A DNA stretch of 64,000 bases from Phycisphaerae bacterium (GCA_028285035.1 JANQQF010000123.1:1-64000), one strand, 5' to 3'; shown: positions 8,945 to 18,095, counted from the stretch's first letter. The notes: generated by a model not told the origin, from the letters alone. Made by a program: numbers and translations.

Positions 8945-9039
8945 TGTTACCTCTTTTCGCGTCGTTGCTTTTTATTGATTGAAGGTCGTGAGATAGAGAA
9001 ACGTTTGCATCTCTCAATCTCATAGATGCCAGTGTCTAC

Positions 9040-10404
9040 CTACCACTCTGGTTTGGGGTAAATAAACTCTTTAATGCCTTCAAATTCGCCCAAGGGGTAA
9101 ACGAATTCCAATTGGCTGTCCTGCCACTGGGTCATCAGATAAGGCTTATTAAGGGGTATGCCTCGTTCATCCCAGTGGAAGTCGCCCAGAATAGTCTTGA
9201 CGGGTGCTTCAGCCGTACGGGCAGATAGCCACTCGTGGAGAGCATCATTATCGGTTGTACCAGCCTCGGCAATGGCCTGGGCCATACCCTGGCATACGGC
9301 AAAGGGGATAGCCACATCTTCATCCGGCACCCCACCGTGCTTAGCTTCGTAAGCTTTGACAAAATCTTGGTTAGAGAACGTCTCACCTGCCAGCACACCT
9401 TCCCACGGCGCGTCAGGATGCCATACCGTCTGGATCATTACCCCGTTGGCAGCCTCACCAACACCTTCCAGGTATTCCGATTGGGTCCCCTGGCTCAAGT
9501 AAACAACCTGGGGTTGATAATTTACAGTTTGTAAAGCTCGGGTAAGTTGAACCGCTTCTTCAGCCGAGGCGGTCAAAGCAATGAATAGTTCAGCCTCACT
9601 ATTTTTAATCGTATTGGCCAATGTCACCCAGTCGGAAAACCCTTCCTCCGGCCACGTCTCGGTCAGCAGCACCTCAATACCAGCCTCTGCCAGAGAACCT
9701 GGGGCCAGATCAGCGATGATTTCACCACTACCAGGGTTTTCAACTTCTAGCCCCAGCAAACCAGCAGCCACGGCATTGGCAAAGAAGTCATCGGCGCGAA
9801 CAACAGCGGCGGTCTTGGGCATATCCTCTGCCCCTACAGCACTCTTGAGCACCCCTATGGGGCTTTCGCCAACATATTCACCAGCGGTGGGCTGGAACAT
9901 AAAGAGGCGATCAAAGCCTCGCTCATAAATTCGTAAGGCACTCCCAGCCGGAATGGGATAGACCATTCTGTTCTGTTCAGCAATAGTACTGGCTGGAAAA
10001 GTAAGCTTACTAGAGAAGGTACCGAACAGAATATCGGCCTGATCGACATTAACTAAGCGTTCGTGCTGGCTGATAGCTGTCTCGGTATCAGAGCGATTGT
10101 CACTGACAACCAATTCAATGGGGCGGTCTAAAAGGCCGCCTGCTTCATTGAGTAACTCAGCACACAATTCGTACCCTTCCTTGTGCTTTTGTCCATTTAC
10201 CGAGAAGCCCCCAGTTAATGGCAGTGAAGCCCCCACGACAATGGGTTCGGCTTTGGTGACTTCTTCTGCAGTTGTTTCTGATTGGGCGATTTCTGATGAG
10301 GATGCTTCATTTGCTGACGCTTGCGATGGGGCCGGGGCTGCCCCACATGCAGTAACGAAGAGTGATAAAATTATCAGAATTGTCATTGTATAAATATGTT
10401 TCAT
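9040..10404 (-). CDS. HAAT-family ABC substrate-binding lipoprotein
   Basis: A 454-residue periplasmic-type binding protein. The N-terminus is a lipoprotein signal, with hydrophobic core ILIILSLFVTAC and lipobox Cys at residue 20, followed by a Ser/Ala/Glu-rich linker to about residue 52. The Peripla_BP_6 domain then starts with PIVVGASLPLTGGFSVNG. Ligand-pocket residues cannot be assigned by eye. The domain is very like that of the LysM-containing protein at the window start, which lacks this lipobox. Because it precedes livG, F, H and M, it is the cognate receptor. The associated enzymes suggest a polyol or cyclitol ligand; amide- or urea-type ligands also occur in this family. Confidence 0.9.
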   Translation of the reverse strand: MKHIYTMTILIILSLFVTACGAAPAPSQASANEASSSEIAQSETTAEEVTKAEPIVVGASLPLTGGFSVNGQKHKEGYELCAELLNEAGGLLDRPIELVVSDNRSDTETAISQHERLVNVDQADILFGTFSSKLTFPASTIAEQNRMVYPIPAGSALRIYERGFDRLFMFQPTAGEYVGESPIGVLKSAVGAEDMPKTAAVVRADDFFANAVAAGLLGLEVENPGSGEIIADLAPGSLAEAGIEVLLTETWPEEGFSDWVTLANTIKNSEAELFIALTASAEEAVQLTRALQTVNYQPQVVYLSQGTQSEYLEGVGEAANGVMIQTVWHPDAPWEGVLAGETFSNQDFVKAYEAKHGGVPDEDVAIPFAVCQGMAQAIAEAGTTDNDALHEWLSARTAEAPVKTILGDFHWDERGIPLNKPYLMTQWQDSQLEFVYPLGEFEGIKEFIYPKPEW

Positions 10405-10500
10405 AATCTTTGGTCTCCTTTGAAAGTCATTGACGAACGTTGTCCGTATCAGATTGGTTAAATATCTGACATTTTTTTCGATATAGTCACCCCCTCCTTG

Positions 10501-11397
10501 TTACTCCCGCCCTGTCTTCACATCAGACATCCGGGCCAAAACATCAAATACAATCGAAAAATCATAGTGCCCCAGCCCCATGGCCTGAGCCGCGGTTAAG
10601 TAGTCATTGGTTAGACTTGTGGTCGGAAGGGGTACACCCACTTTCTGGCCCAACTCGATGGCCAGGTTCATATCTTTTTGCATCATGCTGCAATCAAACC
10701 AAGCATCGCCTTCAGGATGCTCTATAACCAGGGGACCACGATAGACAATCATCGGGGAGGCAATTGCGCTGTGGGAGAATACTTCTACAGCCTTTTCCCG
10801 AGAGATACCACTTTTTTCTGCCAGGAGCACGCCCTCGCTAAAAGCCAGCATCTGCACGGCCAGACTTAAGTTGACCGCAATTTTCATAGCTAGGGCCAAG
10901 CCATTACGACCCACGTGTGTTGCTTTTGGGCCAATATCGAGCAAGACCGGTTTAACTCGCTCAAACGCTGCCTCATCGCCGCCAATCATAAATGAAAGTT
11001 TGCCCTGCTCCAGCGTGATGTGACTACCAGATACAGGTCCATCGAGCATAATAGCCCCTGTCTCCTCAGCCACGCGAGCGGCCAGCTTTTGGCTGTGTGT
11101 GGGACTTATCGTACTCATATCAATATAAATTTTGCCTGCTTTCAAACCGGCCAGAATACTATCTGGTCCTTCGGTGATCGCTTGCACAGCTTTGGTATTG
11201 GTGACCATTGAAAAAACAATATCCGATACCTCGGCCACAGCTCGTGGGGAATCTGCCCATTTCATCCCCATCTCTAAAAGTGGTTCAGCTTTCGATTTAG
11301 TGCGGTTGTAGCCAACGACGGTATGCCCCGCCTGAAGTAACCGTTTAACCACACCACTGCCCATGATCCCTAAACCAACATATCCAATCTTTGCCAT
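10501..11397 (-). CDS. NAD(P)-dependent beta-hydroxyacid dehydrogenase (GarR/MmsB family)
   Basis: A 298-residue enzyme. The Rossmann motif GLGIMGSGVVKRL opens the protein, and the family signature DGPVSGSHITLEQGKLSFM is at about residue 118. The catalytic lysine lies in GRNGLALAMKIAVNL (around residue 170). Family members include tartronate-semialdehyde reductase, 3-hydroxyisobutyrate dehydrogenase and related sugar-acid reductases; sequence alone does not choose between them. As the first gene of the operon, immediately before the binding protein, it probably acts on the imported compound or a breakdown product. AAAGGAG precedes the ATG. Confidence 0.88.
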   Translation of the reverse strand: MAKIGYVGLGIMGSGVVKRLLQAGHTVVGYNRTKSKAEPLLEMGMKWADSPRAVAEVSDIVFSMVTNTKAVQAITEGPDSILAGLKAGKIYIDMSTISPTHSQKLAARVAEETGAIMLDGPVSGSHITLEQGKLSFMIGGDEAAFERVKPVLLDIGPKATHVGRNGLALAMKIAVNLSLAVQMLAFSEGVLLAEKSGISREKAVEVFSHSAIASPMIVYRGPLVIEHPEGDAWFDCSMMQKDMNLAIELGQKVGVPLPTTSLTNDYLTAAQAMGLGHYDFSIVFDVLARMSDVKTGRE

Positions 11398-11429
11398 AGG
11401 TATCTCCTTTGTTAGTTTTTTTAACAGAA

Positions 11430-11499
11430 TTCAAATTTCAAAAACACTTGATGTTGACTATAAATTAAAATTTTATCTATCAAGTGATACAAATTTGAA
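11430..11499. promoter_or_regulatory. Nested dyads upstream of the transport/catabolic operon
   Basis: TTCAAATTT (11430-11438) pairs with AAATTTGAA (11491-11499), and inside it CACTTGAT (11445-11452) pairs with ATCAAGTG (11479-11486). All arms are perfect. The block sits 33-102 bases before the start of the operon's first gene, where a promoter and operator are expected. The controlling protein is not known; the XRE-cupin regulator nearby is a candidate. Confidence 0.55.
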
Positions 11500-11561
11500 C
11501 TTGAGTCGATAATAGCATAATTTTTAATGCGTGTCAAGGGTAATTTTCAATATAAACAAAC

Positions 11562-11595
11562 ATTTATGCAATTTATTTAAATAAATTGCATAAAT
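11562..11595. promoter_or_regulatory. Perfect 34-bp AT-rich palindrome in divergent control region
   Basis: All 34 bases read the same on both strands with no central spacer; each half is ATTTATGCAATTTATTT. It lies between the divergent dehydrogenase operon and the ferredoxin reductase gene. Downstream, TTTATCGT is directly repeated at 11602 and 11626. The 280-base gap is otherwise AT-rich and non-coding. It is a strong operator candidate, though a cruciform-forming element is also possible. Confidence 0.65.
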
Positions 11596-11677
11596 CCTGG
11601 GTTTATCGTATGATAAAATTCAAAATTTATCGTGATATGAAAATTTCTAGTCTTTATATAAACTAAGGAGGACATAA

Positions 11678-13078
11678 ATGTTACAATTAGGAACAAAATC
11701 CAACCCTCTTCGTGTGGCTATTATTGGTTCAGGGCCAACTGGCTTTTATGCCGCCGACCATCTTTTGAAACAAAAAGATTTTGTAATCGAGGTAGATATG
11801 TTTGATCGTTTGCCTACCCCATATGGTCTGGTACGGCTAGGCGTAGCCCCAGACCATCAAAAAATTAAATCGGTGACCAAAGCATTTGATCGAACCGCTA
11901 ATAGACCCGGCTTTCGTTTTTATGGTTATGTTGAGCTTGGTAAAGACATTTTGATTGAGGATTTACGGCAACATTACCACCAGATTATCTACAGCATCGG
12001 GACTCAGTCTGATCGTAAAATGAATATTCCGGGTGAAGACTTACAAAGCAGCCATCCTGCCACCGAGTTTGTAGCGTGGTACAATGGCCATCCAGATTAT
12101 CAAGATTGTCAATTTGATTTATCGCAAGAACGAGCAGCCATTATTGGGGTCGGCAACGTGGCCATGGATGTCGCTCGTATTTTGGGGAGAACCCCTGAGG
12201 AGCTGGACAAGACTGATATTACTAATCGGGCTTTTGCGGCTTTAAGTCAAAGTAACATCAAAGAAATATACATTCTTGGGCGTCGTGGCCCAGCCCAAGC
12301 CGCTTTTACAACCTCAGAAATCAAGGAATTAGGCGAGTTGGCTGGGGCTGATATTGTTGTGCCTCCTGAAGAAGCCAAGCTTGACCCATTGAGTCAAGCT
12401 TGGCTTGAAACAGATGGATCAAGCTCTAATATGAAAAAGATTGAAATCATTCAAAGTTATGCCACTTGTAAAGAAACAACGAAGCCTAAAAAAATCACAC
12501 TGAGGTTTTTGGTATCCCCTATAGAATTGACTGAAGATGGCAATGGGCATATCAAAGCAATGCGTCTAATGAAAAATGAGCTATACACCACAGAAGATGG
12601 CACAATACGCCCCAAAGCTACTGAGCAATTTGAAGAAATTTCTGTAGGTTTAGTCTTCCGTTCAGTAGGATATCAGGGCATCCCCCTGCCCGATGTTCCA
12701 TTTAATGAGCAGGCTGGGGTGATATTGAACAAAAAAGGGCGGGTACTTCATCCTGACACTCAGGAACCCGTATTAGGGGAATATACGGCTGGGTGGATTA
12801 AGCGAGGCCCAAAAGGTGTCATCGGTACGAATAAATCTGACGCCTTGGAAACGGTCACCTGTATGTTAGATGACCTAATCAATGGCAACGTTCTAACTCC
12901 AGATCAGCCTGAACCAGAAGCGGTGACCAGACTTATTGAAGAGCGACAACCCCATTATTTTACTTATGATGACTGGCTAAAGTTGAATGAAATAGAGGTG
13001 ACCAAAGGAAAAACATTAGGCCGGCCGCGGGTTAAGTTTACAACGGTGGCGGAGATGCTAACAGCACTTAGCCGATAA
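11678..13078 (+). CDS. Ferredoxin/adrenodoxin-type NADP+ reductase (FprA family)
   Basis: A 466-residue FAD/NADP oxidoreductase of the adrenodoxin reductase family. The FAD motif is AIIGSGPTGFYAADHL near residue 14, followed by DRLPTPYGLVRLGVAPDH, the family hallmark. The NADP site is AIIGVGNVAMDVARIL and ILGRRGPAQAAFT. The C-terminal motif YTAGWIKRGPKGVIGTNK is intact. Such enzymes pass electrons from NADPH to ferredoxins that serve P450s, Rieske oxygenases or biosynthetic enzymes. A P450 and a Rieske protein lie further right in this window, so it could serve them, but that is inference. AAGGAGG precedes the start; the gene stands alone. Confidence 0.9.
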   Translation: MLQLGTKSNPLRVAIIGSGPTGFYAADHLLKQKDFVIEVDMFDRLPTPYGLVRLGVAPDHQKIKSVTKAFDRTANRPGFRFYGYVELGKDILIEDLRQHYHQIIYSIGTQSDRKMNIPGEDLQSSHPATEFVAWYNGHPDYQDCQFDLSQERAAIIGVGNVAMDVARILGRTPEELDKTDITNRAFAALSQSNIKEIYILGRRGPAQAAFTTSEIKELGELAGADIVVPPEEAKLDPLSQAWLETDGSSSNMKKIEIIQSYATCKETTKPKKITLRFLVSPIELTEDGNGHIKAMRLMKNELYTTEDGTIRPKATEQFEEISVGLVFRSVGYQGIPLPDVPFNEQAGVILNKKGRVLHPDTQEPVLGEYTAGWIKRGPKGVIGTNKSDALETVTCMLDDLINGNVLTPDQPEPEAVTRLIEERQPHYFTYDDWLKLNEIEVTKGKTLGRPRVKFTTVAEMLTALSR

Positions 13079-13118
13079 GTTCTGAAAACTGACAAAGGCC
13101 CTATATATTGAAACCAAG

Positions 13119-13799
13119 TCAGCCTATGGGCTGGCTTTGGGAATTTAAGTTTCCCCAAAATACTTTTAAGGGGGTCTGACCAATGTTGGTCACTCGATGA
13201 GGGATCATCGAATCAAAGGTCATGCTATCCCCAGCTTGGAGGGTGTACTGTTCATCGCCTATCTCTAATAGAAGTTCTCCTTCGAGAACTAGGGCACACT
13301 CTTGACCCTGATGGCCCGCCAAATCAGGTCCTGAGCTTGTCCCTACGTCATAAATGACCTCTAGGAACTCGATCCCATCTTCCTTACCAGCTGTCAGACG
13401 TTCCCAGGTGACACCCCCCTCTAGTTCTATGGTGATTCGAGTATCGGGATGAACAATTGTATCACACAAGCCTTGTGATGAGGTATTTGGTACAGCTAAC
13501 GGCCTTTTTGCTGATAAATTGTGCCCATTATCGTTACTGTCTGACGTTATTTTCTCTTGGTTGGCTGGGGTAGCAATAGGCTCATCGGCATCAAAAAAAT
13601 ATTTTACGGCCACCCCCAACGCTGTTGCAATATTCTGCAATGTCATCACAGAGGGGTTTGCTTTCCCATTCTCAATTTGTGAAAGCAGGCTGGCACTTGT
13701 TCCTGATTTAGCTTCAAGCTCACGCAGACTCATTTTGTGTTCACGCCTAATCTGTAACAATCGCTCGCCAATGGTTGACGTGGTAGATTTATTCACCAT
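13119..13799 (-). CDS. XRE-family regulator with C-terminal cupin domain
   Basis: A 226-residue DNA-binding protein. Residues about 10-65 form a helix-turn-helix of the XRE type (RRLEHKMSL-like start, then LSQIENGKANPSVMTLQNIA). The C-terminal part is a cupin_2 sensor with GHQGQECALVLEGELLLEIG and DSMIPHRVTN, including possible metal or ligand histidines. Relatives such as PuuR and SutR regulate uptake or catabolic genes. The frame opens earlier (13853), but ATG at 13799 follows TTGGAGAAA and is preferred. It is convergent with the reductase gene. Direct repeats at its own promoter suggest autoregulation. Confidence 0.87.
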   Translation of the reverse strand: MVNKSTTSTIGERLLQIRREHKMSLRELEAKSGTSASLLSQIENGKANPSVMTLQNIATALGVAVKYFFDADEPIATPANQEKITSDSNDNGHNLSAKRPLAVPNTSSQGLCDTIVHPDTRITIELEGGVTWERLTAGKEDGIEFLEVIYDVGTSSGPDLAGHQGQECALVLEGELLLEIGDEQYTLQAGDSMTFDSMIPHRVTNIGQTPLKVFWGNLNSQSQPIG

Positions 13800-13814
13800 A
13801 AAAATTTCTCCAAG

Positions 13815-13879
13815 TTCAAATAACGGGACAATCTCGTTTATTATTTTGCACAAGACAGTTCGTTTGTCAAGTAACGGGA
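13815..13879. promoter_or_regulatory. Direct repeats TCAARTAACGGGA upstream of the XRE-cupin gene
   Basis: TTCAAATAACGGGA (13815-13828) and GTCAAGTAACGGGA (13866-13879) differ at two positions and are 51 bases apart, close to five helical turns. They sit 16-80 bases upstream of the regulator start, so they are candidate operators for this protein. Confidence 0.45.
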
Positions 13880-13979
13880 AACCGCTGTATTCGTCAGAAA
13901 ATTATCAGGTAAACCAATAGCCGACAAATCATCGCCCCCCAAATAAATCTAATCTGTTTGGTAGCTTCTATTCAAGAAG

Positions 13980-16013
13980 TCAATTGCGAGGAATTTTGCA
14001 TGACCAACGACGCGTTAATAATTCCCGTTCACCCTCATAGGCCGTCACTAAACCAGTTATCGTATGATGCTCGGCATCGCTCGTCAACTTCGTTTTCGTT
14101 TCCGTCCGAACCTGCCAATCGCCTCGACCAAGCTGGTGAGTCCAATGAAATTCAGCGGTTGTTGAGGTCACATCATCCCACTTGATCCGATAGCGCTCTC
14201 GTTTGACCCCATCGTTCATCATCCCGTGGTCCGCGAATTCAGTCCGGCCATAATCATCCAGAATTTCCAATCGTGACTGTTGCAAACTCTGATCCTGGAT
14301 AACCTGTCTTTGGTTGAGGGCAGGGCGATGGGTGATTAAATTAGCGGGTGGGGGAGCTACAGGCGGCCCCATTTCAACAGGCTGATCTGCCATTGCTGTG
14401 GGGATAACGGGCAAGTCTAGAGTCGCTGGCTCGGCGACTAGCTTCAGCACTGGGTTATCCGAGGCAGGCCAAATCAGAGGCCAGTAAGCGGTCGATAGGG
14501 CAATACGAATTTTGTGACCCGCTGGAAATCGATGAGCCACGTGATCAAGCCAAACTTGTACCTGCACTGGCTGATTTTCAGGCAATGGCGTCGCCTGCGC
14601 ATTCCCCTCGCGATGCGTCAAGTTCAACACCCCCCATGTCACTCGATGTGAGGATCCATCAAGGCCAACATCACACAGGCGAACAATGAGGTTCCCGGTA
14701 GAGCAATCGCTTGAAAGCATTAATTCGATGACAGGGTCGCCCCAAATATCGTAGGGCTCAATCAGTATCTCGGAGTCAAACACCACACTACCAGCATCAT
14801 CAAGACGTTGGTCTTGCGGCATTTCGGGGCCAAGGCAGTGGGGAATGAACTCACCTGAGGTAAGCCCGACATCAACAGGGGAATGAATTCGGTGGGTCGG
14901 GGCGGACTCCATCGTCTTGGATAGCCCCGTCTTGGTCAGATACCAGCGATCCAATTGAAGGGCAGCGTTAGGCCAATTGTTAGAACCAATCCAGTGACCG
15001 GGCACCTCTTGAGCGTGACTGTTTGGCTTTGAGCCGGTCTGGAGATAGGCCCGATATTTTGGCCTGTCAGTCATCGCTGTTTCATCCCCTTTCAGCCATT
15101 GTGTCCACCAAGCGACAGCCTCGCCTAAGAAATCGATGGCTGGTCCAGGTGTGGCTAGATGCGGATATTGATGTGCCCAGGGGCCACTGATGGCGTAACA
15201 GGGGGCCTCCAAATTTTCCAGGAGACGCGGCACCGCATTCACATAAGCATCTCCCCACCCGGCAATGATCATTGTGGCGGCTTCGATGGCGCTATAATCC
15301 TCGCAAACTGAGCCGTGTTTCCAGTAATCATCTCGGATGGGATGTGACAACCATCGTTCGGGCAAAAAGGGCAGGTTTTCTAGACGCTTGAGCCACATCT
15401 CTCGCCAACGATCGCCAACGACTGCTGGGTCTGGGGGGCGGGTACAGAAGGAGAGGAAGGATGAGGCCCAACCGAAATTCTCATTGAGCATACAGCCATT
15501 TTTATAATGAACATCGTCGTTGTATCGATCCACCGTGGCCCCGATGGCGATGATTGCCTTCAGCGCAGCAGGCCGACGAGCCGCCACCTGCAACGAATTA
15601 AACCCACCCCACGATATCCCCATCATCCCGACATTACCATCACACCAAGGCTGCTCAGCGATCCAGGCAATCACATCCAGCGCATCATCCTGCTCAAGTT
15701 TGAGGTACTCATCCTCAAGTAATCCCTCTGAGTCACCAGAGCCGCGCAGATCAACCCGCAGACTGGCAAAACCGTGACCCGCAAAGTAAGGATGTATCCG
15801 TTCATCGTCAGCTAACGTCCCATCACGTCGCCGATAAGGGATGTATTCAAAAACGGCTGGAACTGGTTCTTGGTTGGGCATCACCGGTCGCCACAATCGG
15901 GCTGCTAACTTCGTACCATCGGACAACGGGATCCATATGGTTGGATAATCGACGACCTGGTATGGAAAATCAAGCGTGATCTCAAGATTGGCTGGATCAT
16001 TGCCAGGAAACAT
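13980..16013 (-). CDS. CocE/NonD-family alpha/beta hydrolase
   Basis: A 677-residue serine hydrolase with the X-Pro dipeptidyl-peptidase/cocaine esterase architecture. The N-terminal catalytic domain has SDGTKLAARLWRP, DLRGSGDSEG and the nucleophile elbow GISWGGF (about residue 150). Acid and base candidates are Asp in GWGDAY and His in GPWAHQYPH. A jelly-roll C-terminal domain follows, with FPAGHKIRIALSTAYWPLIWP. Members cleave esters, amides or dipeptides; the substrate is not clear here. It is transcribed divergently from a dipeptide-type ABC importer, so processing of an imported peptide or amide is a reasonable inference. GGGGGAGAGT precedes the ATG. No signal peptide is seen. Confidence 0.88.
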   Translation of the reverse strand: MFPGNDPANLEITLDFPYQVVDYPTIWIPLSDGTKLAARLWRPVMPNQEPVPAVFEYIPYRRRDGTLADDERIHPYFAGHGFASLRVDLRGSGDSEGLLEDEYLKLEQDDALDVIAWIAEQPWCDGNVGMMGISWGGFNSLQVAARRPAALKAIIAIGATVDRYNDDVHYKNGCMLNENFGWASSFLSFCTRPPDPAVVGDRWREMWLKRLENLPFLPERWLSHPIRDDYWKHGSVCEDYSAIEAATMIIAGWGDAYVNAVPRLLENLEAPCYAISGPWAHQYPHLATPGPAIDFLGEAVAWWTQWLKGDETAMTDRPKYRAYLQTGSKPNSHAQEVPGHWIGSNNWPNAALQLDRWYLTKTGLSKTMESAPTHRIHSPVDVGLTSGEFIPHCLGPEMPQDQRLDDAGSVVFDSEILIEPYDIWGDPVIELMLSSDCSTGNLIVRLCDVGLDGSSHRVTWGVLNLTHREGNAQATPLPENQPVQVQVWLDHVAHRFPAGHKIRIALSTAYWPLIWPASDNPVLKLVAEPATLDLPVIPTAMADQPVEMGPPVAPPPANLITHRPALNQRQVIQDQSLQQSRLEILDDYGRTEFADHGMMNDGVKRERYRIKWDDVTSTTAEFHWTHQLGRGDWQVRTETKTKLTSDAEHHTITGLVTAYEGERELLTRRWSCKIPRN

Positions 16014-16387
16014 ACTCTCCCCCTATAGTAAATACTAGACCGATAGGTATACCATTTGCCAAAGCCCTAAAGTTAGTATACCATTCTAACACCTCACAAG
16101 TAGATAAAGATGCTTTATCAGAAATGTAAAAAGTATAACATTTCATATATTAGTATCTGTATTATCATATACAAAATTATTCAATTTTTATTGATTGAAA
16201 CGTGCTTCGCCAGAGGTATCTTCAATCAATTTTACCAAGACCAGTTTAACTAATAACACAAACAAAATACCAACCCTAACAATCCAAGGAGGTGATTGAT
16301 ATATCAACAAAATATCTAATGTAAAACGTTAGGTATCTTCTCTATTAAATCGTGTTACTGATTTTATAAAAAAGGGAGCGAAGAAGC
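16014..16387. promoter_or_regulatory. Divergent control region between CocE gene and peptide importer
   Basis: A 374-base AT-rich region without a gene. A motif close to RGTATAMCATTY is repeated at 16046, 16075 and 16132. A perfect extended Shine-Dalgarno tract (AAGGAGGTGAT) starts at 16288, followed by the palindrome TTGATATATCAA (16298-16309); no proper reading frame follows it, only about ten codons, so it may mark a leader peptide or a structured leader. The true start of the next gene uses GGGAG near 16376. Confidence 0.4.
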
Positions 16388-18058
16388 ATGAAAAAGTTAG
16401 TAATTTTTTTGTTGAGCGCCACAATTCTCAGCATCATTGCTGCTTGTGGAGCGGCCCAGCCAGAAACTATCACAGTTGTAGAAACGGTTGTGGTCAAAGA
16501 AGAAGTTGAGGTTATCAAAGAAGTTGTTGAAACCGTTGAAGTAGAAGTTGAAAAAGTTGTAGAAGTTGAAAAAGAAGTAGAAGTTGAAGTTGTCAAAGAA
16601 GTTGAAGTAGAAGTTGTTAAAGAAGTGCCAGCGAACCGAGAAACGCTGCTCCTCTCTCACCCGCTTGCTTGGGGTGCTGAAGAAACCCTCGATCCCTATA
16701 CTCCCGTTCGATTTTTTGAATACATTCGTTTAGCCTATGATCGTCTTGTTCGCGTTGGTGAAGGTGGACTACCAGCCCCTGGTTTGGCAACAGCCTGGGA
16801 GCCAAACGAAGATGCATCTGCATGGACTTTGACCTTACGTGAAGGTGTTCTATTCCATGATGGTTCTGAAATGACCTCTGCTGACGTCGTGTACTCTCTC
16901 AATCGTATGATTGATCCCGAAATTGACTCGCCGATCAAACCCGTACTCGAAATTATGACTAGCATTGAAGCGACTGACGATTACGAGGTGACCATTGGTT
17001 TGAACGCACCCAATGTTGACTTCCCGCTTCTACTAACGGACTATCGGGCCCTCATAATTCGTGATGGTGGCGGTGAAACAATCAATGATGATGGTATTGG
17101 CACCGGTCCATTCAAGTTGATCGATTTCGATATTGAAGGGATTACCACATTAGAAGCCTTTGATGATTATTGGGGAGGCCCCCCTGCCACGGCAGGGGTT
17201 GAATTGATTGCTATTCCTGATAATGAAGCCCGGGTTCAGGCCTTGTTAGCTGGACAGATCGATCTTCTGGATGATATTTCACCTGAGCAAATTGCCTTGT
17301 TTGAATCTAATGACTACAAGTTGCAAAGTATTCCATCTGGACAATGGCGGGGGTTTGTGATGCGTACAGATACTGCGCCTTATGATGATCCATTGGTCCG
17401 TAAGGCCCTTCGTGTTGTTGCCGACCGCCAAGAATTGATTGATCAGGCCCTTAATGGCGATGGTGTGGTCACCTGTGACCACCCTGTTTGGTCACGAGAT
17501 CAATATCGAGCGGATATTGATTGTTCACAAGATATTGAATTAGCCAAAGAATTGCTGGCTGAAGCTGGTTACCCAGATGGTATTGAGGTTGACATCCACA
17601 CCAGTCCTCTGGACTCATTGTGGCCCGTTATGCTTGAGGTTTATCAAGCTCAAGCCGCTGAAGCTGGTATTACTGTAAACATTGTTCAGGCACCTGCCGA
17701 CGGCTTCTGGGTTGACACGTGGTTGGTTGAGCCTTGGGTAACAACACTCTGGGGTGAACGACCAGCCGCTCAAATCCTCAATGAAGCTTGGCGTTCAGGT
17801 GCTTCTTGGAATGAAACTTACTGGAATAATGAAGAGTTCGATGGTTTACTTGATGACGCCGCTGGCGAGTTAGATTTTGAGAAACGAAAAGACATTTATG
17901 CCGAACTACAAAACATCCTGTTTGAAACTGGTGGGGCCTTCATTCCGTTCCACATTAATGCAACACGGGCTTATAGCACCTGTCTTGCGGGCGTTCAAGA
18001 TGTCAATCAATTCCACATCAATTATGCCTTGGTTGTAAAAACAACAGGTTGTAACTAA
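16388..18058 (+). CDS. Dipeptide/oligopeptide-type ABC substrate-binding lipoprotein
   Basis: A 556-residue SBP_bac_5 (DppA/OppA/NikA family) protein. The signal ends at lipobox IAAC, Cys about residue 20. Residues about 27-80 are a low-complexity Val/Glu/Lys linker of repeated KEVEVE-type units, a feature I associate with Chloroflexota binding proteins. The binding domain starts around residue 85; EPNEDASAWTLTLREGVLFHDG and LNAPNVDFPLLLTDYRALI are typical. Two permeases and a fused ATPase follow on the same strand, separated by a 346-base gap with hairpins. Ligands in this family are peptides, but also nickel, opines and glycosides; here the neighbouring hut operon makes histidine-containing peptides attractive, as inference. 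Confidence 0.9.
   Translation: MKKLVIFLLSATILSIIAACGAAQPETITVVETVVVKEEVEVIKEVVETVEVEVEKVVEVEKEVEVEVVKEVEVEVVKEVPANRETLLLSHPLAWGAEETLDPYTPVRFFEYIRLAYDRLVRVGEGGLPAPGLATAWEPNEDASAWTLTLREGVLFHDGSEMTSADVVYSLNRMIDPEIDSPIKPVLEIMTSIEATDDYEVTIGLNAPNVDFPLLLTDYRALIIRDGGGETINDDGIGTGPFKLIDFDIEGITTLEAFDDYWGGPPATAGVELIAIPDNEARVQALLAGQIDLLDDISPEQIALFESNDYKLQSIPSGQWRGFVMRTDTAPYDDPLVRKALRVVADRQELIDQALNGDGVVTCDHPVWSRDQYRADIDCSQDIELAKELLAEAGYPDGIEVDIHTSPLDSLWPVMLEVYQAQAAEAGITVNIVQAPADGFWVDTWLVEPWVTTLWGERPAAQILNEAWRSGASWNETYWNNEEFDGLLDDAAGELDFEKRKDIYAELQNILFETGGAFIPFHINATRAYSTCLAGVQDVNQFHINYALVVKTTGCN
16490..16632 (+). repeat. Coding Val/Glu/Lys tandem linker repeat
   Basis: GAAGTTGAAGTAGAAGTTGT-like units repeat about seven times and encode KEVEVEVV/EKVVEVE heptad-like segments just after the lipid anchor. 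Charged beta-branched repeats like this probably form an extended or coiled spacer that lifts the binding domain off the membrane. The opposite strand reads as an artefactual Thr/Ser-rich frame. Confidence 0.8.
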
Positions 18059-18095
18059 TTTATAGCTGAACGATAGGTTAAGTTAGAATGCGAAA

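Noticed and set aside
13105..13140. Terminator between the ferredoxin reductase and XRE-cupin genes
   Set aside because: An imperfect CCAAGTCAGCC/GGCTGGCTTTGG hairpin exists but overlaps the coding end of the regulator and lacks a clear T-run.
16345..16660. Minus-strand Thr/Ser- and Phe/Asn-rich open frames opposite the peptide-binding lipoprotein
   Set aside because: They are mirror readings of the Val/Glu/Lys repeat in the real plus-strand gene and have no ribosome site.
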